Source: Treponema sp.
GTDB taxonomy: Bacteria > Spirochaetota > Spirochaetia > Treponematales > Breznakiellaceae
Length of the DNA stretch: 7,748 nt
Direction: 5' to 3'
NCBI GenBank assembly: GCA_031255815.1
Contig: JAIRRU010000064.1
Span: forward strand, 1 to 7,748
Shown here: piece by piece, positions 1 through 6,234 of the stretch
Layout of the letters: each line of letters begins with the position of its first letter
Numbering within the stretch: the stretch's first letter is position 1
The notes under the pieces: generated by a model
Seen by the model: the letters and a program-made list of their open reading frames with translations, nothing else
Databases searched by the model: none
Told to the model about the DNA's origin: nothing
Made by a program: the position numbers and the translations under genes

Positions 1-1
1 A

Positions 2-100
2 TGGCAGCTTGACCGAAATACAAAGCAGAAGATAGTCCGGTGGCAGTTTACGACGGAAGATGCCCGGATAAAACTGCACGGCTTATATCCGATCTTTTAG
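2..100 (+). CDS. C-terminal fragment of a probable transposase (5' end outside window)
   Basis: An open frame enters from the left edge and stops at TAG 98-100, giving 32 residues. The end reads as a real protein: a W-x-F-T-T-E-D-A-R-I-K-L stretch followed by LYPIF. From memory this resembles the extreme C-terminus of DDE transposases of IS630/Tc1-mariner type, but the fragment is too short for a family call. No catalytic residue lies in the visible part and no second IS end can be seen. The repeats just downstream fit an accessory or rearranged locus. It could instead be the tail of another gene or of a degraded copy. Confidence 0.42.
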   Translation, partial: WQLDRNTKQKIVRWQFTTEDARIKLHGLYPIF

Positions 101-162
101 CCTAGACAGCCTACTAGTACCCTGTAAACTCTAATTTGCAGGATACGGAATGAAGAATTTGT

Positions 163-247
163 AACCACGAAGGCGACGAAGGCGCACGAAGGCGGGAAAA
201 GGCTAAGAAACCTGAGCCTTTGTGTTCCTTTGCGCGCCTTCGTGGTT
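163..247. repeat. Inverted-repeat element 1 (ACGAAGGCG units)
   Basis: The ends are a perfect 13-bp inverted repeat, AACCACGAAGGCG (163-175) against its complement at 235-247. The left arm carries three copies of ACGAAGGCG at 167, 176 and 186, so its period is 9-10 bp. A central hairpin (AAAGGCT 198-204 against AGCCTTT 215-221) sits between the arms. Intergenic 'CCACGAAGG...' repeats of this style recur in many bacterial genomes; membership in such a family is recalled, not tested. The whole element could fold as one long hairpin in RNA or single-stranded DNA. Confidence 0.7.
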
Positions 248-275
248 AAATATCCCTCGGACTCAAGGAAATTAG

Positions 276-403
276 GCCACGAACGGCACGAACCACACTA
301 ACCCTACTCCAAAACTTCCCGGACACCAGAAATCCCAGCTAGAGCCAGGCAAAAAGTCACGGCTTTCGGCGTAAAAGTTCGTGGTGTTCGTGTGGTTCGT
401 GGC
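276..403. repeat. Inverted-repeat element 2 (GTTCGTGGN units)
   Basis: The outer arms GCCACGAAC (276-284) and GTTCGTGGC (395-403) are perfect inverted repeats of 9 bp. In a shifted register CACGAACCACAC (287-298) is perfectly complementary to 390-401 over 12 bp. The right arm consists of three exact 9-bp periods, with GTTCGT at 377, 386 and 395. The 78-base interior shows no ORF. Like element 1, the right arm is closely followed by TATCCCT (404-410; compare 251-257), so the two elements share a boundary and are probably related. Confidence 0.65.
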
Positions 404-544
404 TATCCCTTTATCCGTGCTTTTAGTCTAATCAAAGTACTAGGCTTTTCCCCAGTTATCTGTAGGGGGCTGATTCAGGGCCGGAAGCACAGGCGCCGCC
501 CGCCTTATAACTGCCGCCCCCTCAGCCCCGCCCGGGAACGGCGC

Positions 545-571
545 TTGACGCGAGTTCGGCCCGGTGATACT
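545..571 (+). promoter_or_regulatory. Candidate cydDC promoter
   Basis: TTGACG at 545-550 matches the sigma-70 -35 consensus in 5 of 6 positions. The best -10 candidates are GATACT at 566-571 (4 of 6, spacer 15) or TACTTT at 568-573 (3 of 6, spacer 17), so the pair is suboptimal. The alternative TATAAC at 506-511 is a better -10 but has no convincing -35. The call rests on position, about 40 bases ahead of the gene, as much as on sequence. Confidence 0.35.
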
Positions 572-596
572 TTATTGTTAGACTCAGTTAACATAA

Positions 597-604
597 AAGG
601 AGGG
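597..604 (+). promoter_or_regulatory. Ribosome-binding site setting the GTG start of cydD
   Basis: AAGGAGGG lies seven bases before the GTG at 612. This near-perfect Shine-Dalgarno at good spacing decides the start in favour of GTG 612 over internal ATG codons. Confidence 0.8.
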
Positions 605-611
605 AAGGGCG

Positions 612-2387
612 GTGCTGCTGATTAGCAAGATCCTTCTTAAAATGGCGAGGGGGCTGTGGGGCTGGATCGTTACGATAGCCTGCCTCAAGCTCCTGGTTCT
701 GGCGGGAATCGCCCTTTTTGCCCGGACGCTTTCCGCTTTTCTGGGATCCCTGGCGGAATCCCCCCTGTCGGCGGACTTGCTGTACCGGGCGCTGCGGCAG
801 GCTTTCGCCGGGGCCCTCCTGGTACTCCTGGGGGAGCTCCTTATCGGCGAGGCGGAGTACCGCTGCACCGCGAAGGCGCGGCTCAGCCTGAGGGAAAGGA
901 TATTCTCAAAGATACTCCTCCTGGACGCGGGCAGTATCGAAAAGCTCGGCATGTCCCGGGCGCTTGCCTCCGCGGTGGACGGCGTCGAGTCCATGCAGAT
1001 TTACTACAGCAAATACCTTCCGGGGCTCTTTTACTGCCTCCTCGCGCCGATCTATCTCTTCTTCCGCTTAAAGGACGCCTCTTTTCAGGCGGCGGTCTTT
1101 TTGCTGATCGTTTCAATCCTCCTTTTCCCGGCAAACAACCTTTTCAAGAAGATTGCCAAGGGGCTCAAGGCGAATGTATGGGAAAGTTTCCGGGAACTGA
1201 CCGGATATTACCTGGAAAGCCTCCGGGGGCTTTCCACACTAAAGCTTTTCAACCAGGACGGAAAGCGGGAAGCGGAACTGCGGGAGCGGGCGGAAAATTT
1301 TAACCGCAACCTTATGGAGCTGATTAGAAGCAATTTTGTATCATTTCTGTTTTCCGACGGGGTCATCTACCTTTCGGTATTTATCACCGTAGTTTTTGTG
1401 TGTATCCAGCTTTCCCGGGGCCGGGTTGCCGTGGAGAACGCCATCATGGTACTGATGCTGGGCTACGGTTTTTTCGCCTCCGTCCGGCAGTTGATGTCCA
1501 GCGCCCACCAGGCCCTGACGGGTATCGCCGCGGCGGAGGCCGTTGCGGGTATTCTGGACATTGATACCAGCCGGCCCCGGATTAGCTTTGATCCCGCTTC
1601 GGCCGGGGCGGAGGCCTTTCCCGGAATCCGGATAGAGGGGCTTTCCTACGCCTATCCCGGAAGGGACACGGTTATCGGCAATCTCAGCATGGAAATCCGG
1701 AAAGACCGGGTAACGGCCCTGGCCGGCCCCTCGGGCTGCGGGAAAAGCACCATCGCCTCCCTGCTCATGCGCTTTTCCGATCCCCGGGAAGGGCAAATCG
1801 TTATGGAGGGAGTCCCCTACGCCGCCGGAAGCCCGGAAGAACTGCGGAAGAAGATTGTTATGGTGCCCCAGCAGGTGGGAATCTTCAGCGGAACCATTGC
1901 GGAGAATCTGCGGATCGCCGCTCCCGGCGCGGGGGACGCGGAGTTGCGGGAGGCCCTGGAGCTGGTCCGTCTGGGGGACTGGCTTGCCGCCTCGCCCGAG
2001 GGCTTGAACACGGACACGGGGGACGCGGGGGAAAAACTTTCCGGCGGGCAGAAGCAAAAACTGGGCATCGCCCGGGTGCTGCTCTGCAAAGCCCCCTATA
2101 TCATTTTTGACGAGGCCACATCGGGGGTTGACGCGGACAGCGAAGGGGACATTTGGTCCTGCATCGGGGAGCTTGCCCGGACCCGCACCCTTATCATCAT
2201 ATCTCACCGGCTCTCGACGATCCGGAACGCGGATCTTATCTACGTCCTTTCAGGCGGGAAGATCGCCGAATCGGGGGATCACCAAACGCTGCTTAAAAAC
2301 AGAAAGCTTTACTACAAGCTGGTGCGGGAACAGGCCGCCCTGGAACGCCAGGGCAGGGCGGAGCCGCAAAAAGCGGGGGCCCGGTGA
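612..2387 (+). CDS. cydD: CydD-type ABC exporter half-transporter (membrane + ATPase)
   Basis: This 591-aa fused permease/ATPase should pair with the next gene product as an inner-membrane heterodimer. Residues 1-310 form the exporter membrane domain with about six hydrophobic segments (near 19-37, 63-80, 136-151, 159-174, 247-268, 276-290). The stretch around 123-138 (VDGVESMQIYYSKYLPGL) matches the CydD-typical 'gvdaLd.Yf.rYLPql' signature. The ATPase follows: Walker A GPSGCGKST 372-380, Q-loop Q420, signature LSGGQ 476-480, Walker B YIIFDE 496-501 with catalytic E501, D-loop SGVD 504-507, H-loop H532. All motifs are intact. E. coli CydDC is linked to cytochrome bd assembly and has been described as a cysteine/glutathione exporter and more recently as a heme transporter. 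The substrate here is unknown. The length is normal for the family, and GTG 612 is preceded by a strong ribosome-binding site. Confidence 0.85.
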   Translation: MLLISKILLKMARGLWGWIVTIACLKLLVLAGIALFARTLSAFLGSLAESPLSADLLYRALRQAFAGALLVLLGELLIGEAEYRCTAKARLSLRERIFSKILLLDAGSIEKLGMSRALASAVDGVESMQIYYSKYLPGLFYCLLAPIYLFFRLKDASFQAAVFLLIVSILLFPANNLFKKIAKGLKANVWESFRELTGYYLESLRGLSTLKLFNQDGKREAELRERAENFNRNLMELIRSNFVSFLFSDGVIYLSVFITVVFVCIQLSRGRVAVENAIMVLMLGYGFFASVRQLMSSAHQALTGIAAAEAVAGILDIDTSRPRISFDPASAGAEAFPGIRIEGLSYAYPGRDTVIGNLSMEIRKDRVTALAGPSGCGKSTIASLLMRFSDPREGQIVMEGVPYAAGSPEELRKKIVMVPQQVGIFSGTIAENLRIAAPGAGDAELREALELVRLGDWLAASPEGLNTDTGDAGEKLSGGQKQKLGIARVLLCKAPYIIFDEATSGVDADSEGDIWSCIGELARTRTLIIISHRLSTIRNADLIYVLSGGKIAESGDHQTLLKNRKLYYKLVREQAALERQGRAEPQKAGAR

Positions 2388-4081
2388 AGCCGCCCCGGAC
2401 GGGAGCGGCGGCCGGATCGCCGCCGGGTATCTTCGCCCTCTCCCGGCGTCTTTTCAGCATCGCCGGAGCCCAGAAACGATCCCTGACTGTTTCCACCCTG
2501 GCAAGCATCCTTGGCAATTTCGCCCACCTGGGCCTCATGGGCTCCGGGGCCCTGCTGATCCTGTCCTGCGCGGGGCTTTGGGGAGGAAGCCCCCTGGCCT
2601 GGGGGGGCATCATGCTCCTCTGTTCGGCCGGCATCGGGATCTGCCGCTATCTGGAGGGGCTTGTCTCCCATGTGGCGGCTTACAAACTGCTTACCGATAT
2701 GCGCTGCGTCCTGTTCGGAATGCTGCGCCGCCTGGCCCCTGCCCGGCTTCTGGATCGGCAGAAGGGGGACATCCTTTCGGTGGCGGTGGCGGACATTGAA
2801 ACCATCGAGTTCTTTTTCGCCCATACCATCGGCCCCCTGTTCACCCTGATCCTCCTGCCCCTTACCACCCTCTGTATCGCCGCCCGGGTCAACATCCTGT
2901 TCCTGGCGGCCCTCCTCCCGGTATACCTGCTTATCTGCCTTGCCCTGCCCCTCCTGGCGATTAAAACCGGCCGATCCATCGGGCAGGATTACCGCAAGCG
3001 CATAGGGGATCTAAAATCCTTTATGTTCGAAAGCGTCTCCTCCCTCAAGGAGATCCAGATATTCGGTTACGGCGAAAGGCGGATGTCCCAGGCCCTTGAA
3101 AAAACCCGGGGGATCAACCGGGCCGCCCACGCCCTAACCCTGCACCGTCAACTGGTAACTTCCGCCCCCGTATTCTTCGTATACCTGGCCCGGATCCTGG
3201 TGATCGCCGCCGCCTCCTACCTGGCGCTGCGGGGCTTCGAAAACCCCGCCGGGGTCATTGCGCTTTCCTTCGTGGTTTCCGCCTCCTTCTCCTCCACCCA
3301 GTCCCTTACCACCGTTATCTCAAACCTGCTGGAAACCTACGCCGCGGCGGAACGCTACTTCGCCATCATGGACGACCAGCCGGAAATTACCGAAGATCCC
3401 TCTCCGGCGGAACTTGGGGCCGTAGAGGAGATAGAATTCGACAGGCTGTCCTTTGGGTACCGGAGGGATCGGGAAGCGGTTATCCGGAACCTGAGCTTCA
3501 CCATAAAGAAGGGGGAAAAAATCGGCCTTATCGGGGAAAGCGGCGTCGGAAAATCGACGATTATCCGCCTGCTCCTGCGCTTCTGGGAACCCTCCGGGGG
3601 GGAGATACGGATCAACGGCGTCCCGCTGAAAAAAATCTCCCTTCAGAGCCTGCGTTCCCGGATAAGCATGCTCGAACAGGAAACCTTTATCTTTAACGAT
3701 ACTATCGCCGCCAATATCGCCCTGGGCAAAGCCGGGGCGGGCATGGAAGAAATTATCCTTTCGGCAAAACGCGCCGGCATACACGATTTTATCAGCTCCC
3801 TGCCGGAAGGCTACCAAAGCCCCATGGGGGAACTTAACGGCCGGATTTCCGGCGGGGAACGCCAGCGGATCGGCATCGCCCGGGCCATGATCTCCAATCC
3901 CGATATGCTGGTAATGGACGAGCCTACCAGCAGCCTGGACGTGCTGAACGAAAAAAGCTTGTTAAAAACTCTGAGGGACGAATACCGGGACACTACCATT
4001 CTTATCGTTTCCCACCGCCGGTCAACCCTTACCGACTGCGATCGTATTCTGCGTCTGGAGGCTCCCCCGCATAGGGCATGA
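2384..4081 (+). CDS. cydC: CydC-type ABC exporter half-transporter (membrane + ATPase)
   Basis: The GTG start overlaps the cydD stop in a GTGA arrangement, which implies translational coupling and equal stoichiometry. The 565-aa product has about six membrane segments (near 38-60, 72-90, 148-167, 170-193, 261-283, 290-310). The CydC hallmark is visible at 87-130: CRYLEGLVSH, then LLTDMR, LAPARLL and GDILS. The ATPase carries Walker A GESGVGKST 384-392, Q432, signature ISGGE 488-492, Walker B LVMDE 509-513 with E513, D-loop SSLD 516-519 and H544. Many heterodimeric exporters have one degenerate ATP site; here both subunits keep the canonical glutamate, histidine and signature. The first ~30 residues are polar and should be cytoplasmic. 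No cydA or cydB is in the window. Confidence 0.85.
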   Translation: MKPPRTGAAAGSPPGIFALSRRLFSIAGAQKRSLTVSTLASILGNFAHLGLMGSGALLILSCAGLWGGSPLAWGGIMLLCSAGIGICRYLEGLVSHVAAYKLLTDMRCVLFGMLRRLAPARLLDRQKGDILSVAVADIETIEFFFAHTIGPLFTLILLPLTTLCIAARVNILFLAALLPVYLLICLALPLLAIKTGRSIGQDYRKRIGDLKSFMFESVSSLKEIQIFGYGERRMSQALEKTRGINRAAHALTLHRQLVTSAPVFFVYLARILVIAAASYLALRGFENPAGVIALSFVVSASFSSTQSLTTVISNLLETYAAAERYFAIMDDQPEITEDPSPAELGAVEEIEFDRLSFGYRRDREAVIRNLSFTIKKGEKIGLIGESGVGKSTIIRLLLRFWEPSGGEIRINGVPLKKISLQSLRSRISMLEQETFIFNDTIAANIALGKAGAGMEEIILSAKRAGIHDFISSLPEGYQSPMGELNGRISGGERQRIGIARAMISNPDMLVMDEPTSSLDVLNEKSLLKTLRDEYRDTTILIVSHRRSTLTDCDRILRLEAPPHRA

Positions 4082-4101
4082 GCGGGAACAGGCCCGGCTC
4101 C

Positions 4102-4130
4102 AAAAAAAAAGGCCGGATTTATTCCGGCCT
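4102..4130 (-). terminator. Intrinsic terminator, strongest for minus-strand transcripts
   Basis: AGGCCGGA (4110-4117) and TCCGGCCT (4123-4130) form an 8-bp GC-rich stem with a 5-base loop. Nine consecutive A at 4102-4110 become a U tract directly after the stem in minus-strand RNA, the classic terminator form. In the plus direction the hairpin lies 29 bases after the cydC stop, but no good U tract follows, so it may end cydDC transcripts only weakly. Confidence 0.75.
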
Positions 4131-4202
4131 CCAATTACCCCTTTACCCTTTCTTTTGAATTTGGGCATACAATAGGGCGTGCTGCTTACAGCATCAAAAA
4201 AA

Positions 4203-4277
4203 TCAAAGCGCTCTATACTGTCTCCGCGCGGCCGGTAAGTTCGTTACCGGCCTCTTTACTTCGGGCGGGTTTTCCAT
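4203..4277 (-). CDS. Possible 24-residue small ORF with strong Shine-Dalgarno
   Basis: On the minus strand ATG 4277 follows AGGAGG (4288-4283) at five bases. The frame gives 24 residues beginning MENPPEVKRP and ends at TGA 4203-4205. The peptide is rich in Pro, Arg and Ala with no membrane segment, so it does not look like a type I toxin. It overlaps a perfect 9-bp hairpin (4230-4252) that constrains the codons, so it may be a leader peptide or a chance ORF inside a structured RNA. It lies between a perfect TATAAT and a terminator in the same direction, which is the main reason to list it. Confidence 0.3.
   Translation of the reverse strand: MENPPEVKRPVTNLPAARRQYRAL
4230..4252. other. Perfect 9-bp hairpin; possible plus-strand terminator for cydDC
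   Basis: GGCCGGTAA (4230-4238) and TTACCGGCC (4244-4252) enclose a 5-base loop. On the plus strand it is followed by TCTTTACTT, a broken U tract, so it could act as a weak terminator for read-through from cydC about 150 bases upstream. On the minus strand it lies inside the small ORF and GC-rich sequence follows, so there it would act as a structural element instead. Confidence 0.45.
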
Positions 4278-4337
4278 ACGGGCCTCCTAAAAAGCATGAT
4301 CTTTACCGAAACCGTAAAAAAGTTTCTACAAAACTGA

Positions 4338-4371
4338 AGCTGTTCCAAAACTTCATTTTTTGGAACAAGCT
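4338..4371 (-). other. Leader hairpin of the putative minus-strand transcript
   Basis: GTTCCAAAA (4342-4350) pairs perfectly with TTTTGGAAC (4358-4366). AGCT on each side extends the stem past a single bulged base. In minus-strand RNA it would lie about 13 bases from the predicted 5' end. The loop base run 4351-4359 can alternatively pair with 4330-4339, so two mutually exclusive folds exist. The stem is AT-rich and no U tract follows, so it is not a simple terminator. Confidence 0.5.
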
Positions 4372-4390
4372 CAACTGTCTTATCTCTAAT

Positions 4391-4396
4391 ATTATA
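4391..4396 (-). promoter_or_regulatory. Perfect TATAAT -10 box on the minus strand
   Basis: The minus strand reads TATAAT at 4396-4391, 6 of 6 to the sigma-70 -10 consensus, with predicted start near 4384. The -35 position at 17 bases is TTCTTG, only 2 of 6, and there is no extended -10 TG. It is AT-rich DNA, where such boxes arise by chance. Its position ahead of a hairpin, Shine-Dalgarno, ORF and terminator supports it. Confidence 0.4.
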
Positions 4397-4479
4397 CCGC
4401 CGGGGAAAAAAAGCAAGAAAAATTCCAAAAAATATTAAAAATTTCGCGCATTTTCCTGCCTGCCATCTGTCCGGCGCCT

Positions 4480-4506
4480 GTCCGCAGAGCCGGTTGCTCC
4501 GCGGAC
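4480..4506 (-). terminator. Hairpin just after the SPOR gene
   Basis: GTCCGC (4480-4485) pairs with GCGGAC (4501-4506) and GAGC (4487-4490) with GCTC (4496-4499). In minus-strand RNA the intervening position is a G-U wobble, giving an 11-bp stem with a 5-base loop starting eight bases after the TAA of the SPOR gene. No U tract follows directly; T-rich DNA begins about 40 bases further. It is either a weak terminator or a 3'-end stabilising hairpin. Confidence 0.45.
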
Positions 4507-4513
4507 GGTACTA

Positions 4514-6232
4514 TTAATAGGTTCTCACAAAAACATCGCTGTAGCCCGAACCTTTGAAACGCTGCAGGAGGGCCCCGCTTTCGCCCAGGTTTACCGGTCC
4601 CAGGAGGAGGCGGTAGATAGGCTTATCCGGGCTGCCGGCTGCCTGGACGCCCAGGGGGTAATGCCTGTCGTCCAGTTTCGACACGCTGGATTCCAGCGAT
4701 TCGGGTTTGCTGTAGGCGCCGAGCTGGAGGTAATACTTCCCCTTTTCCAGTTCCCCGATGAAGGGCACGGAAAAACGCGGCGTCCCGCCTTCCGGCCTTG
4801 CCAGCGCCGTTGCGAGTTCCGGCCCGGGGCTTTCGGGCAGGGCCGCGGCCTCGGGCAGGGCCGGTTCTTCCACGATTATCACCGATTCCGGCGGGGACGG
4901 TTCGGCGGGGACGGGTTCCGCCAATACCGGCTCGGGCAGGGTCTCCCGGGGGCTAAGCGGGCTGGCGATTGCCTCGGGGGCCCCGCCGAGCGCTACCGCG
5001 GGCGGAGGGGCGCTCCGTTCCCGAATGGTTTCAATGGATTCAATAAAGAGGGAGCTGTCTATCACCGGTTCGGGCTCCCGGGGAGGCCGGGCCGGTAAGG
5101 GCGCGGCAGGTTCGGCCCAGGCCCCTTGCGGGACGGAGTAAGCGCCGGGGTCTGCGGGAGGCCGCTGCTCAGCCGGAACCAGGGTATAGTCGTAAGTGCC
5201 GGGGGCCGGGGGCTCGATCCCGTTCCGGGGCGCCGTTACCCAGGCGCTGGCCCAACTGCCGCCTCCTCCGGCCTGGGTGTTAAGTTCCGCCGGAACTTCC
5301 CTGGCCGCGGGGGGGGCGCTCTGAACGGCAACCCGAGCCTCTTCCGGGGTATAAGCCGGAGCGGGCAGGGGGCTTGGGGGAGGATCCCTGGCTATACGCG
5401 GCTCCGGCATTTCAACGGTATCGGGGGGAAGCGGCCGGCCGACTGAACCGCCCCGCTCCCAGATGGGGTACAGGGTCTTTTCGGGGCTGTCGTCTTCCTC
5501 TTCCGCTCCGGCCAATTCCCCTTCCCCGCCCTCCGGGAAATCCCAGTAAGGATCCCCGGCGGAACCGGGCCTTTCCTCCCCGCCGTATTCCCCTTCGCCG
5601 TATTCCTCCGCGCCGGGGACATCGACAATGCTAAAGTAATCATCGCCCCCGCTAAAGGCCGGGACTTCCCTTTCAACAGGCCGCCCGGGGGAGGGGCCAA
5701 GGGCGAGGCTGGGATCTTCCCCGAAATCTCCGGAAAAATCCTCATAGTCCTCATAGCCCTCATAGTCTTCGTAGCCCTCGTAATCTTCATAATCCTCATA
5801 GGCATAGGCGGCCCCGCTTTCCGCCTCAAACATGGCGTCCGGGTCGTAATCGGGATCGCCGCTCCCCGCCAGGCCTTCGGTAAAACGGGAGAAGGCGATG
5901 GGGTCGGAAGGCTGGGTCATCCGGATGCGGCCGATGGATCTGACCTTCAGGCCGATGCTTTCCGCCGCGTCCTGGGACAGGGTCGCCAGGAGTCCCGGCG
6001 TATCCAGGCCGGAGGAAACGATTACCCGGACGCTTTTGCCCGTTTCCAGGTTGGTGATGTCCACTACCGTGTTCCGGGGGAAGGAGTTGGTAGCCGCGTA
6101 GTAGCCCTCGCCGGGTAAGGCGCCCCGGGGGGCGGTGGTTACCGCGCCTTCCCATACTGACGCGGCGTTAAAGGCCGCCAGCGCGGCGCAGAGCAGGGGG
6201 AGGAGCCTTTTTTTGGTTTTCCGTTCCTTCAT
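4514..6232 (-). CDS. Exported RlpA-like/SPOR-domain cell-envelope protein
   Basis: The 572-aa product starts with a basic stretch and hydrophobic core (KKRLLPLLCAALAAF, about 7-21), an export signal. Residues ~42-110 resemble the RlpA double-psi barrel (YAATNSFPRNT, then DITNLETGKSV, then LSQDAAESIGL). The catalytic positions of known RlpA transglycosylases are not kept: T48 stands where His is expected and S74 where the Asp of NDRGP is expected. Next come an acidic EDY/EGY tract (143-166), Glu/Gly-rich and then long Pro/Ala-rich sequence (~250-480) likely to be disordered. A SPOR domain (498-572; YYLQLGAYSKPESLESSVSKL to the C-terminus) should bind denuded septal peptidoglycan. ATG 6232 is chosen because AAAGGA (6244-6239) lies six bases upstream; an in-frame TTG at 6238 would add two residues but overlaps the preceding stop. 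The start is two bases after the upstream gene's stop, so the two are co-transcribed and probably coupled. A non-enzymatic role in division or envelope organisation is inferred. Confidence 0.8.
   Translation of the reverse strand: MKERKTKKRLLPLLCAALAAFNAASVWEGAVTTAPRGALPGEGYYAATNSFPRNTVVDITNLETGKSVRVIVSSGLDTPGLLATLSQDAAESIGLKVRSIGRIRMTQPSDPIAFSRFTEGLAGSGDPDYDPDAMFEAESGAAYAYEDYEDYEGYEDYEGYEDYEDFSGDFGEDPSLALGPSPGRPVEREVPAFSGGDDYFSIVDVPGAEEYGEGEYGGEERPGSAGDPYWDFPEGGEGELAGAEEEDDSPEKTLYPIWERGGSVGRPLPPDTVEMPEPRIARDPPPSPLPAPAYTPEEARVAVQSAPPAAREVPAELNTQAGGGGSWASAWVTAPRNGIEPPAPGTYDYTLVPAEQRPPADPGAYSVPQGAWAEPAAPLPARPPREPEPVIDSSLFIESIETIRERSAPPPAVALGGAPEAIASPLSPRETLPEPVLAEPVPAEPSPPESVIIVEEPALPEAAALPESPGPELATALARPEGGTPRFSVPFIGELEKGKYYLQLGAYSKPESLESSVSKLDDRHYPLGVQAAGSPDKPIYRLLLGPVNLGESGALLQRFKGSGYSDVFVRTY
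5735..5806 (-). repeat. 9-bp coding tandem repeat encoding EDY/EGY
   Basis: About seven 9-base units in the SPOR gene encode alternating Glu-Asp-Tyr and Glu-Gly-Tyr triplets (residues 143-166). Units differ at synonymous sites (TAT/TAC, GAG/GAA), so the tract is not a fresh slippage product and the protein pattern appears maintained. Unit number could still vary between strains without shifting frame. Confidence 0.75.
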
Positions 6233-6234
6233 GG

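Larger units (their letters stand above)
101..611. other. Intergenic region with repeat elements and cydD upstream signals
   Basis: I see no protein-like ORF here. In order it holds: an imperfect palindrome at 121-142 (CCTGTAAA against TTTGCAGG, one mismatch), two inverted-repeat elements (163-247 and 276-403), a GC-rich stretch with 8-bp arms GGGGCTGA (466-473) and TCAGCCCC (522-529) 48 bases apart, a TATAAC box at 506-511, and the candidate cydD promoter and ribosome-binding site. An open frame at 392-625 has no homology-like features and overlaps the repeat and the promoter, so it is not called. Confidence 0.6.
4082..4513. other. Convergent intergenic region with a possible minus-strand small transcription unit
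   Basis: This stretch lies between convergent cydC and the SPOR gene and is clearly more AT-rich than either, especially 4290-4450. Read on the minus strand it holds, in order: the hairpin after the SPOR gene (4480-4506), T-rich DNA, a perfect TATAAT (4391-4396), a leader hairpin (4338-4371), AGGAGG plus a 24-codon ORF (4203-4277) with an embedded 9-bp hairpin (4230-4252), a small TGCTG-TAAG-CAGCA hairpin (4182-4195), and a terminator ending in nine T (4102-4130). I find no resemblance to tmRNA, SRP RNA or RNase P RNA. A minus-strand RNA of roughly 280 nt is possible but unproven. Confidence 0.45.

Noticed and set aside
163..403. CRISPR array
   Set aside because: Units are 9-10 bp and adjacent without spacers of uniform length, and no cas gene is present.
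576..593. TGTTA-N8-TAACA dyad as a cydD operator
   Set aside because: Arms of only five bases are likely by chance in this short AT-rich stretch, and no known operator consensus matches.
392..625. 77-codon plus-strand frame before cydD
   Set aside because: It starts in a repeat arm, crosses the promoter and overlaps the cydD start, with no ribosome-binding site or protein-like pattern.
1341..2207. 288-codon open frame on the minus strand inside cydD
   Set aside because: It lies antisense to an ABC exporter with every motif intact, and its sequence is low-information Gly/Pro/Arg/Ala-rich. GC-rich third positions produce such frames.
5374..5634. Plus-strand frames inside the SPOR gene
   Set aside because: They are Arg/Pro-rich mirror frames of the low-complexity linker and lack start signals.
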